DNA of 64,000 nt from Planctomycetaceae bacterium (GTDB lineage Bacteria; Planctomycetota; Planctomycetia; Pirellulales; Pirellulaceae). Under the pieces are notes generated by a model, which worked only from the letters and a program-made list of their open reading frames with translations, did not search any database and was not told the origin of the DNA. Below are positions 1 to 10,297 of this stretch, in pieces (positions within the stretch are counted from its first letter, which is position 1; every line of letters begins with the position of its first letter). The stretch is from assembly GCA_024638965.1 (NCBI GenBank), contig JAHEJI010000002.1:1-64000 (forward strand). The letters are read 5' to 3'. A program made the position numbers and the translations under genes.

Positions 1-1288
1 CAATAAAAACAAGTGCGTCAGCTCGGTTACGATTCGAATTGAAGATTCGAGGAAAGTTGCCTGGTAAGGGAGCTTGGGGATCCGGTTTGGCAACCACCCC
101 ACAGCTCAACAAGAGTACTTGATCGTTGGGCCAGCGGAATCGTTCGTGAAGCCGCCAACTGAGCAATTGAGGAATCTGCAGATCCATTTGCTCAATTCGG
201 CCGGGGGTGATACTGGGGACGTCAACTTTGACAGTGGTCAACCTCTCCACTTGATCGACATCACATTTGATCGTCGCTTCGATAAGCCTGTCGTCGAGAG
301 AAGAGAGACTGCTGATCTCGAGCTTGTAGCCTTCGTCAATCGTCGTCAACAAGGGCTGATAGTTGGGGTTCTGGTCAGCTACCCAGCGGAGGCTGCGCAC
401 AAATTGCCGTGGCTGAGATTTCTCCAGGACCAGTTGTTGACCATCGTGGGCAACCAGACGTCCACTTGAGTGCTGTTTGAAATCGCTCCGCCGACTCAGC
501 TGACCTAAGAGCCGGGCCGCATTTTCTTTGGAGATCATCCACGCTTCCACGCCAGGAGACTGAACATCAACCGGCTGAAGCATGGGATAGACGTTCGATC
601 GCCAGTTAGGGTTTTCAACAGTAATCAAGTTGATTTCTACCGCTTGTACTTGCCCGCGAGTGTGAACGAACCGGTCGACGATTTTCCGAACGGCGTTTTG
701 AATTTCGGGCGTGTGATAAACGTAGATGTGATTTCGATCAGCATTCAAGATACCCAGCGGTTGATTAAACCACATGTCAGTACCTGTCTCCCGTAGAATC
801 CAGTCGAGGATCGCCTGTTGCGGATTTTGGGTGGAAGTGATTTTAGATGTGTAGGGTGAGATGTCGTACTCCCGCCAGATTTGTCCAGCCTGATTCGGAA
901 GCATATCAAGCGTACGACCAACTCGAGTGATACCGGTCTGCACATTAGAAGCGTCAATGGTCGCACTCGCTTGTCTACTCTGGTCCGTGACGCCCGCGGT
1001 TTGCGGCTGCTGAACTTGTCCGGTCGAGGCGTCGGCGGCCGAAAGAGTTGCTGGATTGGAGCCAGGTGGATTTGCCTCGGTAGAGTCTTCGGTCCGCAGA
1101 TTATTTGTGTCCGAGTTGTCGGTTGACGACGTGGCGGGCGCAGAACTTTTTTCGCCAAACGATGGGCGCCATGGCGCGGGAACCGCTCGGGTGTCTGTTG
1201 CTGGAAGATTGTTTTGGGCGGAAATTAAAGCCGGAGTTAGCGGGAAAAATAATCCGACTAAACATGCTCGAATCATTAAAGATCGCAT
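1..1288 (-). CDS. Secreted protein, secretin N-domain-like (partial)
   Basis: Reading frame on the minus strand that is still open at the window edge, with about 429 codons visible. It starts with ATG at 1288 and a Sec signal peptide (MRSLMIRACLVGLFF, then a small-residue ISA site near residue 24), so the product should be exported. Residues 25 to about 95 are a Ser/Thr/Ala/Asn-rich linker. Further on, HIYVYHTPEIQNAVRKIV and the following segment resemble the short alpha/beta N-domains that precede secretin barrels, but no secretin barrel is visible because the 3' end lies outside the window. It is transcribed away from the vWA gene at 1697. Exact family is not recognised; secretion is well supported, the secretin relation is inference. 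Confidence 0.7.
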   Translation of the reverse strand, partial: MRSLMIRACLVGLFFPLTPALISAQNNLPATDTRAVPAPWRPSFGEKSSAPATSSTDNSDTNNLRTEDSTEANPPGSNPATLSAADASTGQVQQPQTAGVTDQSRQASATIDASNVQTGITRVGRTLDMLPNQAGQIWREYDISPYTSKITSTQNPQQAILDWILRETGTDMWFNQPLGILNADRNHIYVYHTPEIQNAVRKIVDRFVHTRGQVQAVEINLITVENPNWRSNVYPMLQPVDVQSPGVEAWMISKENAARLLGQLSRRSDFKQHSSGRLVAHDGQQLVLEKSQPRQFVRSLRWVADQNPNYQPLLTTIDEGYKLEISSLSSLDDRLIEATIKCDVDQVERLTTVKVDVPSITPGRIEQMDLQIPQLLSWRLHERFRWPNDQVLLLSCGVVAKPDPQAPLPGNFPRIFNSNRNRADALVFI

Positions 1289-1696
1289 AGATTCGTTCCT
1301 TCGAAGGGTTTCCGAAAAGTCGGTGGACGCTGGGACTCCGTTCCAGCCCGAGAGGGCGAGTATAGAAGCGTTTTTTGAAAACGGGCAAGACGAATCGTCT
1401 TTTGCCGGTATCAAACGAATTGAGCTAGCGATAAATCAGACGATCTGGCAAAAGTGGCGCTGTCCCAATCGGTTAGTTCGTGAGTTTTTTGGTGGCTGCA
1501 AGCAATCGCCTCAGCCGGAGATCTCAGATAAACGTCCGAATTTCCTCACTTCACTCCCCCCATTTCAACAGTGTCGGCCCCGAATTGTGCGGATTTCACA
1601 ACTGAAATTTAACATAATGCGATTCAGGCAAAGTTGAAATGACTGCTTCTGTAGTGAATAATGGGATTCGGAACAGCTGGCAAAATGGGGAGAGCG
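1289..1696. other. Divergent intergenic region
   Basis: About 400 bases between the divergent secreted-protein and vWA genes. Open frames across it have no family resemblance and no good ribosome binding site. It must hold promoters for both flanking genes, but I see no clear -35/-10 pair or operator. Confidence 0.4.
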
Positions 1697-2935
1697 ATGA
1701 ACAAGTGGATCGACGATAAGTCCAACTTGGTTCCATCTACGTCTAAACGTCCGATGTTAAAGGCACAAAGCCCAGTCACAAAATCCGTTCCCAAGTCTCG
1801 TCCGGCATCGAATCAGAAAAGAGCCAGATTGCCGATCGCTCCTGTGCAAGCGCTGCCGCCATCTATTCCGCCGATCGCCAAGACTAGAAAAACGCATGGC
1901 GCACAAAACCAGCTCGGTGTATTGAAGTCGGCGCAACAAGATCCGTTCGAAATTAAGTCCATTCCAAGGGTTTCCGGTGGAGACATGCCCGTCACGTTGG
2001 AGCCAGATGACGATTCGGACGACAAACGATGGTTTACCGACTTTGCTTTCTTCTACGGCATTCCAAGTTGGATGGTTAGTTTCATTTTTCACTTGGCATT
2101 GATCATTAGTTTAGCCCTGTTTTCGTTTGCAACGCGAGACGGAAGGCATATCGAGTTCGTGATGGCGGACGAATCGATGCCAAACGCGCTGGAGATGATG
2201 GATGTCGCGGTCGATTTGAGCCCGCTCGAAGATGTTCAAGAGGATTTAATTCAGGAATCTGAAACGGACCAGCTGGTGGACGATTTTGATGAATTGGAGT
2301 CCGAGCTTGAAAGCGACTTCAGCCACAATCCGCTGGCGGAGCAAATGGACGCTATTGAAGCGTTGGATGTTTCCAATCTGGATTTCAAGAGAGGCGATGG
2401 CAAAGGCGCTAGCTTTTTTGGAACGGGTGCCGCTGGGAATAGGTTTGTATTTGTCGTCGATTGCTCTGGAAGCATGGCGGATGAATATCGTTGGATTATG
2501 GCCCGTCGCGAACTGAAAGATGCAATTTTGGGCCTGACTGAACAACAACAATTTTTTGTTTTCCTCTATAACGACAGTTCTTTTTCATATTCGCGTCGTA
2601 AGCCCAAACTCATGAATGCGACGCAGAACAACAAGGAAAAGATCTTCAAATGGTTAGATCGACAGTCCCCGATTGGCGATACGCGACCTTGGCGAGCCAT
2701 GAAATCTTCGCTTGGTCTTAAGCCAAACGCTGTCTTTTTGCTGTCTGATGGAGAACTCAAAGACGATACGGTGATCCGTTTGAGACAAGAAAATGTCGAG
2801 CGAACCAAGAAGGGTGAGAAAATAGGCAAAATACCGATCCACACCATTTCCCTGGGCACTGGGTTTGGTGCCGAGACAATGCGAGCCATTTCAAGTCAAA
2901 ATGACGGCACATTCACCCGAGTCAACACTTGGTAG
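1697..2935 (+). CDS. Membrane-anchored von Willebrand factor A domain protein
   Basis: 412 aa. An upstream in-frame ATG at 1661 exists, but ATG 1697 has GGGGAGAG just before it and is preferred. Residues 1-120 are basic and proline-rich, cytoplasmic in style. One transmembrane helix follows at about 123-143 (WMVSFIFHLALIISLALF), then an acidic Asp/Glu-rich stretch. The vWA domain begins near residue 245; RFVFVVDCSGSM carries the MIDAS metal site (DxSxS), and FLLSDGELKDDT supplies the later MIDAS aspartate. The vWA domain ends the protein. Such proteins bind partners or matrix through a divalent metal. The partner is unknown; the divergent secreted protein is the only neighbour hint. Confidence 0.8.
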   Translation: MNKWIDDKSNLVPSTSKRPMLKAQSPVTKSVPKSRPASNQKRARLPIAPVQALPPSIPPIAKTRKTHGAQNQLGVLKSAQQDPFEIKSIPRVSGGDMPVTLEPDDDSDDKRWFTDFAFFYGIPSWMVSFIFHLALIISLALFSFATRDGRHIEFVMADESMPNALEMMDVAVDLSPLEDVQEDLIQESETDQLVDDFDELESELESDFSHNPLAEQMDAIEALDVSNLDFKRGDGKGASFFGTGAAGNRFVFVVDCSGSMADEYRWIMARRELKDAILGLTEQQQFFVFLYNDSSFSYSRRKPKLMNATQNNKEKIFKWLDRQSPIGDTRPWRAMKSSLGLKPNAVFLLSDGELKDDTVIRLRQENVERTKKGEKIGKIPIHTISLGTGFGAETMRAISSQNDGTFTRVNTW

Positions 2936-3235
2936 CGGCAATCCTGGCCAAGATCGTTGCTGACGTGCATTCGGACTCGCAAAAAATCGGGTTGAGCTCG
3001 GCGAAGGCGGCTTGATTACCGTTGACCTATTTACCCTGCCCCGTTATCTTATCGAAATCGATTGTACGCGTTTGGGCTAAATTCTTTCCAATTGCAAAAT
3101 GTTGGATCGACCGAGGTTTTTTCGGTGGATCTCTTATTTTGCGCGGACGGACGGTTGATTGGACGATAAGTCTTTTTTGACTTTGAATTTGTGCGTGTAT
3201 TAATTCTGTATCCTGGATGAGCGTCGAATGAACTG
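2936..3235. other. Intergenic region upstream of the ABC-nusA operon
   Basis: 300 bases with no credible gene. It probably carries the promoter of the downstream ABC ATPase-nusA-infB-rbfA run; a weak candidate is listed separately. Confidence 0.4.
3177..3203 (+). promoter_or_regulatory. Possible sigma70-type promoter
   Basis: TTGACT (5 of 6 to the -35 consensus) at 3177-3182 and TATTAA at 3198-3203 with a 15-base spacer; TTAATT at 3200 would give 17. It lies 33 bases before the ATG of the ABC gene. Weak, sequence-only prediction. Confidence 0.25.
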
Positions 3236-4501
3236 ATGGCAATTGTTGATCTGGAACGACTAACCAAGCGTTTTCCAGATGGCACGCTGGCAGTAGACAA
3301 TGCAAGTCTGAGGATTGAAGATCGAGAGTTTCTAGTTCTGGTGGGACCTAGCGGTTGTGGGAAGAGTACCACACTGCGAATGATCGCGGGGCTGGAAACG
3401 AGCACCGATGGGATGATCCGAATTGGCGAACGAGTCGTAAATGACATCGCTCCCAAAGATCGAGACATCGCAATGGTGTTTCAAAACTATGCGTTGTACC
3501 CGCACATGTCGGTGTACAAGAATTTATCGTTTGGTTTATTGCTGCGTTATGGCGGAGGAGTGTTGGCTCGTGGTGTAAGACGTCTTTTTCAACCTCATCG
3601 TGCAAAAGAGCTTGCTCAATTGCGGGGTGGGATTGACCATCAGGTACGACAAACGGCGAAGCGACTTGGCATTGAAGATTTGCTTGATCGCAAGCCACAC
3701 CAGTTGTCCGGCGGTGAACGCCAACGTGTCGCTCTAGGGCGTGCGATTGTGCGGAATCCGGCGGCGTTTTTGTTTGACGAACCGCTGTCGAACCTGGATG
3801 CGAAACTCCGCCAGAAGATGCGAGTTGAACTGAAACGATTACATCGAGAACTTAAAGCGACCATGATTTACGTCACCCACGATCAAGTCGAAGCGATGAC
3901 GCTTGGCGATCGCGTGGCGGTGATGAAACAGGGAAAAATATTACAGGTCGGTCGGCCGTTGGAAATTTATCAGCAGCCAGCCAACCTGTTTGTAGCGAGG
4001 TTCATTGGCTCGGTGCCGATAAACTTGCAAACGGGGGTCGCCAGGCGCGACGCAAATAAAGTGGTTTTTGACGGAGGTCCCATTCACATCGAGTTTGAAC
4101 CTGATGACGACAGGATTGTGAAACAAGTCTTTGACGAAGCTACTACGAAAGACGTGGTGATTGGGTTTCGATGTGAAGACTTGACAGAATCCGAATCCGA
4201 ATCACAGGCCATTGCGACGGGAAAGGTTGCAACTGTTGAGCGATTGGGAGATTCGGCCGTCGTCTATTTTGAGAAACTGAACCCGGTGAAGCCGGTGAAC
4301 GAAAACGGTGCAAATAACGAAATTGTAGAATTGGGCAATGGCGGATGGAGCGAAACAAATCAGAGTGAGCCGCTTGTTGCAAGGTTTGCGGCCGCGACCG
4401 AAGTGGCCCCAGGGGATCGACTGGGGCTTTCGGTTCAACCCAGCCGAGTGATGTGGTTTGATCTTCACTCGGGTGAAAATTTACTGAAAGAATTAACATG
4501 A
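3236..4501 (+). CDS. ABC transporter ATP-binding protein, MalK/UgpC type
   Basis: 421 aa. ATPase subunit of the carbohydrate-importer (CUT1) style. Walker [10 protein letters not shown] at residues 37-45, signature LSGGERQRV near 157, Walker B/D-loop [12 protein letters not shown] near 178, and H-loop THDQVEAM near 214. After residue 240 comes a C-terminal TOBE-like regulatory region, as in MalK/UgpC. Between Q-loop and signature there is an extra basic segment (about residues 100-135) that usual MalK proteins lack. No permease or binding-protein gene is adjacent. Its TGA overlaps the ATG of nusA (ATGA at 4498-4501), implying translational coupling to nusA, an unexpected partner. ATPase assignment is secure; the substrate is unknown. 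Confidence 0.9.
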   Translation: MAIVDLERLTKRFPDGTLAVDNASLRIEDREFLVLVGPSGCGKSTTLRMIAGLETSTDGMIRIGERVVNDIAPKDRDIAMVFQNYALYPHMSVYKNLSFGLLLRYGGGVLARGVRRLFQPHRAKELAQLRGGIDHQVRQTAKRLGIEDLLDRKPHQLSGGERQRVALGRAIVRNPAAFLFDEPLSNLDAKLRQKMRVELKRLHRELKATMIYVTHDQVEAMTLGDRVAVMKQGKILQVGRPLEIYQQPANLFVARFIGSVPINLQTGVARRDANKVVFDGGPIHIEFEPDDDRIVKQVFDEATTKDVVIGFRCEDLTESESESQAIATGKVATVERLGDSAVVYFEKLNPVKPVNENGANNEIVELGNGGWSETNQSEPLVARFAAATEVAPGDRLGLSVQPSRVMWFDLHSGENLLKELT

Positions 4502-5868
4502 ATGCCAGTGAAGTATTGCGAATTGTAGATTCACTACACCGTGAGAAGAATATCGACAAGGAAATCGTTTTTCGGGCGATCGAATCGGCCCTGGTTTCTG
4601 CCGCGCGCAAACACTTCGGCGAAGAAGCAGACATTGAGTTCGTGATTGACCGCGAAGACGGTGAAATTGCCGGAAGATGTGGTCAGGAAGAGCTTGATTA
4701 TGAAGAAGTCATTGGTCGAATCGGCGCACAGACGGCCAAGCAAGTGATCATTCAGAAGGTTCGAGAGGCCGAACGCGATTCCCAGATTCTTGAGTTTAAC
4801 GAAATTGTCAACGACCTGATCAGCGGTACGGTGCATCGCAACGAGGGTCGCGTGACCACAGTTACGCTCGGTGGCATCGAAGCGATTTTGCCGCGCAGCG
4901 AACAGATTCCGGGCGAGTCTCATCAGCCCAACGAACGAATTCGAGCGCTCGTCACGGAAGTCAAACCCCAAGGGAGCCGGGTCAAGGTTGTTCTCAGCCG
5001 AACTCGCCCCAAACTGGTTCAACGGTTGTTTGAAAACGAAATACCGGAAATCGCAGATGGCGTGATTACGATCAATGCGATCTCACGGGAACCAGGCTAC
5101 CGGTCAAAAGTGGCCGTCAGCAGTATCGACTCCAAAGTCGATTGTGTGGGTGCTTGCGTCGGCGTCCGTGGCAACCGAATCAAGATGGTGATCGATGAAC
5201 TGGCGGGCGAACGAATTGATATTGTCCGCTTCGACGAGGATCCTCAGATCATGATTCCCAACTCACTTCAGCCAGCAGAAGTTGATGAGGTCATTCTGTG
5301 CCAGATGATGGGACGGGCGATTGTCCTTGTTCGTGACGACCAATTGTCGCTGGCAATCGGAAAAAGAGGCCAAAATGTGCGTTTGGCCAGTCGTCTTTGT
5401 GGTTGGGATATCGAAATCATGACACAGGGCGAGCTGGAACAGCAGATCGACCGGGCGGTTCAAGGCTTCAGCTCCTTGGAACGAGTTGATGAAGAATTGG
5501 CAAATCGACTGGTCGGAGAAGGCTATTTGTCCTACGATGATCTATCAGTAATTGAGCCGGAAGACCTGATGGAAATGGGGCAGTTGACCGCCGAACAGGT
5601 CGATACGATCGTGGCGGAAGCCGAAGCTCGGGCGGAAGTAGCTGAGCAGAAAGCTGCTGAAGCGAAACGGATTCGTCGCGAGCAACAAGCTCAAGAAACA
5701 AAAGATAAGGAAGCGGCGGAAAGGGCGCAGGCTGTAGCTGCAGCCGCCCAGGTAATCGAATCCGCTCCTGATAATACAGCTGAAATTCTGCCTTCCCTCG
5801 AAGGTGAAGATGCCAGTCCAAAGGAAGAGGTCCCTGCCGACGAAAATCCGGCTGGTGGATCTCACTAA
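4498..5868 (+). CDS. nusA: Transcription termination/antitermination factor NusA
   Basis: 456 aa. RNA polymerase-binding factor acting in pausing, termination and antitermination. Order of parts: N-terminal polymerase-binding domain (1 to about 105), S1 domain (about 110-180, [17 protein letters not shown]...), KH1 (about 185-250, [15 protein letters not shown]) and KH2 (about 265-325, [16 protein letters not shown]), then a helix-hairpin-like acidic repeat (about 330-375), and a Glu/Ala/Gln-rich tail to the end. The start ATG overlaps the stop of the ABC gene by four bases. infB follows, the usual nusA-infB order, but rimP, the usual gene upstream of nusA, is not present here. Confidence 0.97.
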   Translation: MNASEVLRIVDSLHREKNIDKEIVFRAIESALVSAARKHFGEEADIEFVIDREDGEIAGRCGQEELDYEEVIGRIGAQTAKQVIIQKVREAERDSQILEFNEIVNDLISGTVHRNEGRVTTVTLGGIEAILPRSEQIPGESHQPNERIRALVTEVKPQGSRVKVVLSRTRPKLVQRLFENEIPEIADGVITINAISREPGYRSKVAVSSIDSKVDCVGACVGVRGNRIKMVIDELAGERIDIVRFDEDPQIMIPNSLQPAEVDEVILCQMMGRAIVLVRDDQLSLAIGKRGQNVRLASRLCGWDIEIMTQGELEQQIDRAVQGFSSLERVDEELANRLVGEGYLSYDDLSVIEPEDLMEMGQLTAEQVDTIVAEAEARAEVAEQKAAEAKRIRREQQAQETKDKEAAERAQAVAAAAQVIESAPDNTAEILPSLEGEDASPKEEVPADENPAGGSH

Positions 5869-6021
5869 TAGAAACCGTGTCTGCGTTTGGTGAACTGAGA
5901 CGGCTGTTTGTCAGCTGCCAGGATCGTTAAACAAAGGGGACGATTTATGTAACACAATTTGAAAATAGGCTATCGCGAATTTGATGGAGTTCGCTCAGCC
6001 GCAAAGGGAAAGTCACGCCAC

Positions 6022-8625
6022 GTGCCCGTACGCATTTACGCGTTTGCGAAACAACTTGAACTCGATAATAAGCAATTGCTTGATATTTGCGAAAAGGTAG
6101 GTATCAAAGGTAAGGGCTCCGCGCTAGCAAGTCTGGATGACGACGAAATTGCAAAGATAAAATCATTCATGGAAGGAGGCGATTCAACCAACGGGTCAAC
6201 GGCGACTGCTGCGACTGCTTCGCAAGTTCCGCCACCGTCCAAACCAAAACCTCTGCCACCGCCCGTTCCAACTCGCGACAAATCCCCACTCCGCAAAGGC
6301 CCGTTACGCGACCTGGATTCAATCAAGAAAAAGAACACCGAAGCTGCTGCGGATAAAGAAAAAAAGAAGAAAGCAGATCTTGTGGTGAATCTGGCCGCGA
6401 TGCCGGATGTCCAACAACCAACGACGAAGTCAACGGATCCGACCGAAAAGGTACAAAAACCGGATATTTCATTGCCTCAGGACGCGATTAAAAAAGCGCG
6501 CGAAGGATCGACGGCGCCGCTGGAACAATTCACCAAGAAGGACAAAGTCAAGAAAAAAGGCAAAGGCGCCAGAACCGGTGGTGTGAGCCTCAAGCAGGAC
6601 GTACTTGGTGACATGCCATCAACCTCGCGACGCAGTGGAGTCACCAAACGAAAAGACCCACTGGAAAAAGAAATGGCTTCAGGTTCGGGCTTGGGCAACA
6701 CGCGGCAACTCCGTGCTCGACGAAATCGACCGATCGGTGCCCCTGCGTCCCGTCGAACCAGTTTTCAACGACGTTTCAATCGGGGCCGATCGGGTCCTGT
6801 GGCCAACACGGCTGCACCGAGAAAAGAAGCGGTGGTATTGCAGTTGCCCACCTCGGTTCGCGAGTTTTCCGAAGCGACAGGTGTCAGTGCTGGAAAAGTC
6901 CTGTTAACGGTTCAGCAATTGGGTGACGAATCCGTCAAAAGCATTAACTCATCGATTGCCGACGAATTCGTGGAATTGCTGATTGAGAACTTTGAAATCG
7001 AGAACGTTGACGTTCGTCAACCGGTTTCATTGGAAGATCAGCTGATTACCGGTTTCGACGTTGAAGAAGAAGACGAAGCCGCACTTGAAAGTCGCGCTCC
7101 AATCGTGACCTTCCTGGGTCACGTCGATCACGGAAAGACTTCGCTGCTAGATGCCTTGATCGGAATCGATGTTGTTTCCGGCGAAGCGGGTGGAATCACG
7201 CAGCACATTCGGGCTTACGAAATCAAAAAAGGCGATAACAAGATTGCTTTCGTTGATACGCCAGGTCACGAAGCATTTACCGAAATGCGTGCTCGCGGTG
7301 CCAATGTGACCGACATTGCGGTGTTGGTCGTTGCGGCCGACGACGGGGTCATGCCCCAAACCGAAGAGGCGATCAGTCACGCCAAAGCAGCGGAAGTTCC
7401 AATCGTTGTCGCGCTCAACAAAATCGACTTGCCAGGTGCGAATCCTGACAAAGCGCTGCAGGACTTGGCCGCACATGACCTGTTGCCAAGTGAGTGGGGT
7501 GGCGAAATCGAAGTCGTCAGAACCAGTGCCATCGCCGGTACGGGGCTGGACGAACTTCTGGAAACGATCCAGGTCACGGCTGAATTGCATGAACTGAAAG
7601 CGAATTTTAGCCGACCTGCCTTTGGAACCTGTCTGGAAGCAGCACAGCAGCCTGGTAAAGGCGTGATTGCAAAAATGATGGTTCAAGGCGGTACGCTCAA
7701 TGTTGGTGATGTCATCGTTTGTGGCTCGGCCCACGGGCGGGTGAAGGCCATGTATGACACGTTGCATCCACGAAAGAAACTCAAAACAGCCGGTCCCTCG
7801 ACCCCCGTGAACCTGACCGGGCTGGATGTTGCTCCCGAAGCGGGCGATAAGTTTTACGTCCTCGATGATATCGTGCAGGCGCGCGAAATCGCTTCCAGTC
7901 GAGAATTCAAATCACGTCAAAAATCATTGTCGGGAATTACGACAAAAGTCTCTTTGGAAGAAATTCAACGACGACTCGAAACCGGCAACCTGGCCGACAC
8001 GACCGCCGAGCTGATTACCCTGAATTTGATCATTCGGGCCGACGTTCGCGGTTCGATCGAAGCGATTGAAAAAGAACTCAAGAAGATCGAACATCCTGAA
8101 ATTCGAATTCGCGTTTTGCAGTCGTTGGTCGGCGGTGTAACGGTCGCGGACGTCCGCTTGGCACAAGCTTCAGAAGCCGTGATCATCGGATTCAATGTGG
8201 TTCCGGATGAAGCAGCCCGATCCCTGGCCGATGAAGTCCAAGTCGAAATTCGTCGCTATGACGTGATTTACAAAGTTACGGATGATCTTCGCGCGACACT
8301 TGAAGGCCGACTCAAACCAGAAGAACATGTCGTCGAACAGGGAATGGCGATGGTGCTTCAGACGTTCAATATCAGCAAGGCTGGAACCATCGCCGGGTGC
8401 CGCGTGATGCGTGGTTCGATTCAACGCGAATGCCGGATTCGGGTCATTCGAGACAGCCGCGTGATCGGTGACTATGCGATTGATAGTCTCAAACGAGTCA
8501 AAGACGACGCCAAGGAGGTTCAGCGGGGAATGGAATGCGGTATCAAACTTGCCGGCTTTAATGACGTAAAGGAGGGAGACACTCTCGAGGCTTACAAGAT
8601 CGAGGAAGTCGCTCGAACTTTGTAA
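6022..8625 (+). CDS. infB: Translation initiation factor IF-2
   Basis: 867 aa from GTG 6022. The frame is open back to a TTG at 5959, but [11 protein letters not shown] directly after the GTG matches the normal IF-2 N-terminus and AAAGGGAAAG lies about 10 bases before it. IF-2 is the GTPase that places initiator tRNA on the small ribosomal subunit. The N-terminal helix-rich domain is followed by a Lys/Pro/Ser-rich disordered linker (about 60-270) and a second conserved segment. The G domain holds GHVDHGKT (about 365-372), DTPGHE (about 412) and NKID (about 465). Domains II-IV follow to the end. It belongs to the nusA-infB-rbfA run. Confidence 0.97.
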   Translation: MPVRIYAFAKQLELDNKQLLDICEKVGIKGKGSALASLDDDEIAKIKSFMEGGDSTNGSTATAATASQVPPPSKPKPLPPPVPTRDKSPLRKGPLRDLDSIKKKNTEAAADKEKKKKADLVVNLAAMPDVQQPTTKSTDPTEKVQKPDISLPQDAIKKAREGSTAPLEQFTKKDKVKKKGKGARTGGVSLKQDVLGDMPSTSRRSGVTKRKDPLEKEMASGSGLGNTRQLRARRNRPIGAPASRRTSFQRRFNRGRSGPVANTAAPRKEAVVLQLPTSVREFSEATGVSAGKVLLTVQQLGDESVKSINSSIADEFVELLIENFEIENVDVRQPVSLEDQLITGFDVEEEDEAALESRAPIVTFLGHVDHGKTSLLDALIGIDVVSGEAGGITQHIRAYEIKKGDNKIAFVDTPGHEAFTEMRARGANVTDIAVLVVAADDGVMPQTEEAISHAKAAEVPIVVALNKIDLPGANPDKALQDLAAHDLLPSEWGGEIEVVRTSAIAGTGLDELLETIQVTAELHELKANFSRPAFGTCLEAAQQPGKGVIAKMMVQGGTLNVGDVIVCGSAHGRVKAMYDTLHPRKKLKTAGPSTPVNLTGLDVAPEAGDKFYVLDDIVQAREIASSREFKSRQKSLSGITTKVSLEEIQRRLETGNLADTTAELITLNLIIRADVRGSIEAIEKELKKIEHPEIRIRVLQSLVGGVTVADVRLAQASEAVIIGFNVVPDEAARSLADEVQVEIRRYDVIYKVTDDLRATLEGRLKPEEHVVEQGMAMVLQTFNISKAGTIAGCRVMRGSIQRECRIRVIRDSRVIGDYAIDSLKRVKDDAKEVQRGMECGIKLAGFNDVKEGDTLEAYKIEEVARTL

Positions 8626-8678
8626 TCGCGAAACGACGTTTCGTGTGATTGAGTCCATTTGTTTCCCAGGTATTTCCC

Positions 8679-9104
8679 ATGAGTTCCCGTCGAGTCCTGA
8701 AAGCGGCCCAAGCGATTCGCGAAGTGGTCAGCATGGCCATCATCGCCGAATTGAAGGATCCCCGAATTGCCGATGTCACCGTGACTTTCGTGGAAGTGGC
8801 TGCCGACCTGCGTCATGCGAAAGTCCATGTTTCGGTGATGGGTGACGAAACAAAAAAACGCTTGTGTCTGAAAGGACTACAAAATTCAGCCGGATATTTG
8901 CAAAAGAAAGTCGGAGATCGAATCGACACGCGGTACACGCCTCGCCTTCATTTCGAACTCGATAAAGGACTTGAGAATTCGATCCTCGTAACCAAAATAC
9001 TTGATGAAGTCTTGCCCAAACAAGATAACCACGACGACCCGCAACGGGAATCGGAATCGCAGCCAGCCGAATCGACGATTCAGGATAACGACACGTTGAA
9101 CTGA
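8679..9104 (+). CDS. rbfA: Ribosome-binding factor A
   Basis: 141 aa from ATG 8679 (an upstream in-frame ATG at 8649 adds ten unrelated residues). RbfA binds the 30S subunit during late 16S rRNA maturation. MSSRRVLKAAQAIREVV, AELKDPRI and the VTFVEVAADLRHAKVHVSV strand-turn-strand are the family's KH-like core; a polar Glu/Asp/Gln tail follows (about 115-141). Located just after infB, the usual neighbourhood. Confidence 0.95.
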   Translation: MSSRRVLKAAQAIREVVSMAIIAELKDPRIADVTVTFVEVAADLRHAKVHVSVMGDETKKRLCLKGLQNSAGYLQKKVGDRIDTRYTPRLHFELDKGLENSILVTKILDEVLPKQDNHDDPQRESESQPAESTIQDNDTLN

Positions 9105-9146
9105 TCGTTTACAACCCAATACACTCTGTACTGTTCGAAAGACCCA

Positions 9147-10196
9147 ATGTCCGCAAAAGACCGTGCCGCACTAATCTTGAAGCTCCATAAAGTTTGCAAG
9201 AAACATTTTGACCTGGTCAGCCCCCCTTCCGACCGGCTGGTCTTGGAACACATGCTCTACGCTTGTTGCCTGGAGGACTCAACGTTTGAGGCTGCCGATG
9301 AAGCTTTTGCGCGGCTCCAGGAAGAGTATTTCGACTGGAATGAAGTCCGTGTAACTACCGTGACCGAATTGGCTAACGTTTGTAAAACGCTTACCAACCC
9401 AGAAGCCGGAGCTGCACGGGTCAAAAAAGCGCTTCACGGCGTGTTTGAAACGTACTACCAATTTGATATCGACTTTCTCAAGAAAGAAAATCTCTCGAAA
9501 GCGATCACCCAGTTCTCCCGATTCAAAGGCGTCAGCGATTTCGTTATCTCCTACACGGCTCAGAATGGTCTCGGCGGTCACTCCATCCCGATCGACGATT
9601 CAATGCTGTTCCTGATGACGACACTCGGCGTAATTAATGAAGCGGAGGCCAAAAAGCGGAAAATTCCAGGGCTCGAAAGGACCATTCCCAAAAACAAGGG
9701 AGTCGATTTTAGTTCGCTCGTTCATCAATTGGCTGTGGCCTATTATAAGTCGCCGTTCAACAAGGACGTCCGCTCACTGATCCTCACGATCGCTCCTGAT
9801 GCTTCTGAACGGTTCCCCAAAAGAGGTGCTGCCAAACGGGCTGCCGCAAAAGCAGCAGCTGAAGCCAAGAAAGCGGCCGAAGTAAAACTAGCCAAAGCAA
9901 AAGCCGAAGCGGAAGCAGCGAAAGCGAAAATACAGGCCGAAAAAGATGCGGCCAAGGCCAAAGCCAAAGCTGCCAGAGAAGCGGCCAAGAAGAAAGAAAA
10001 AGCCGTCAAGGAAGCTGCCAAGAAAAAAGCCGCCGCCCAAAAGAAGAAGAAAAAGTCGGTAAAAAAAGTTGTTAAAAAGAAACCCAAGGTGGTGTCAAAA
10101 AAGAAAAAAACCAAAAAGAAATCGGTCGTTCGCAGAGTTACCCCCAAAAAGAAAAAGTCACCGACGAAACGACTGTCGCGAAAGAAACCACGGTAG
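9147..10196 (+). CDS. Endonuclease III-like (HhH-GPD) protein with Lys/Ala-rich tail
   Basis: 349 aa. Residues 1 to about 210 read like the all-helical HhH-GPD glycosylase fold: FKGVSDFVISYTAQNGLGG aligns by eye with the helix-hairpin-helix LPGVGRKTA region of endonuclease III, and SIPIDDSMLFLM with its AVDTHIFRV, which keeps the catalytic aspartate. The HhH lysine used by bifunctional glycosylase/lyases appears to be missing, and no FeS cysteine cluster is visible. From about residue 228 the protein becomes a long tail of Ala/Lys/Glu then almost pure Lys with Val/Ser/Thr, like histone H1 tails, suggesting non-specific DNA binding. Follows rbfA by 42 bases. It may be a DNA-structural protein rather than a repair enzyme. 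Confidence 0.7.
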   Translation: MSAKDRAALILKLHKVCKKHFDLVSPPSDRLVLEHMLYACCLEDSTFEAADEAFARLQEEYFDWNEVRVTTVTELANVCKTLTNPEAGAARVKKALHGVFETYYQFDIDFLKKENLSKAITQFSRFKGVSDFVISYTAQNGLGGHSIPIDDSMLFLMTTLGVINEAEAKKRKIPGLERTIPKNKGVDFSSLVHQLAVAYYKSPFNKDVRSLILTIAPDASERFPKRGAAKRAAAKAAAEAKKAAEVKLAKAKAEAEAAKAKIQAEKDAAKAKAKAAREAAKKKEKAVKEAAKKKAAAQKKKKKSVKKVVKKKPKVVSKKKKTKKKSVVRRVTPKKKKSPTKRLSRKKPR

Positions 10197-10297
10197 CTAA
10201 CGACGTGCCTTGCCCGTTCTGACTTGTCGCGCATCGTGACTGACAAAATACAAATTGACGCCTCAGACGTCCGTTAATGAAAAAGGAAATCTTCGTT

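Noticed and set aside
1056-1637. 193-aa + strand open frame
   Set aside because: It overlaps the clear minus-strand secreted protein, has no family-like segment and no ribosome binding site.
7147-7767. 206-aa minus-strand open frame
   Set aside because: Shadow of infB G-domain coding; residue composition unlike a real protein.
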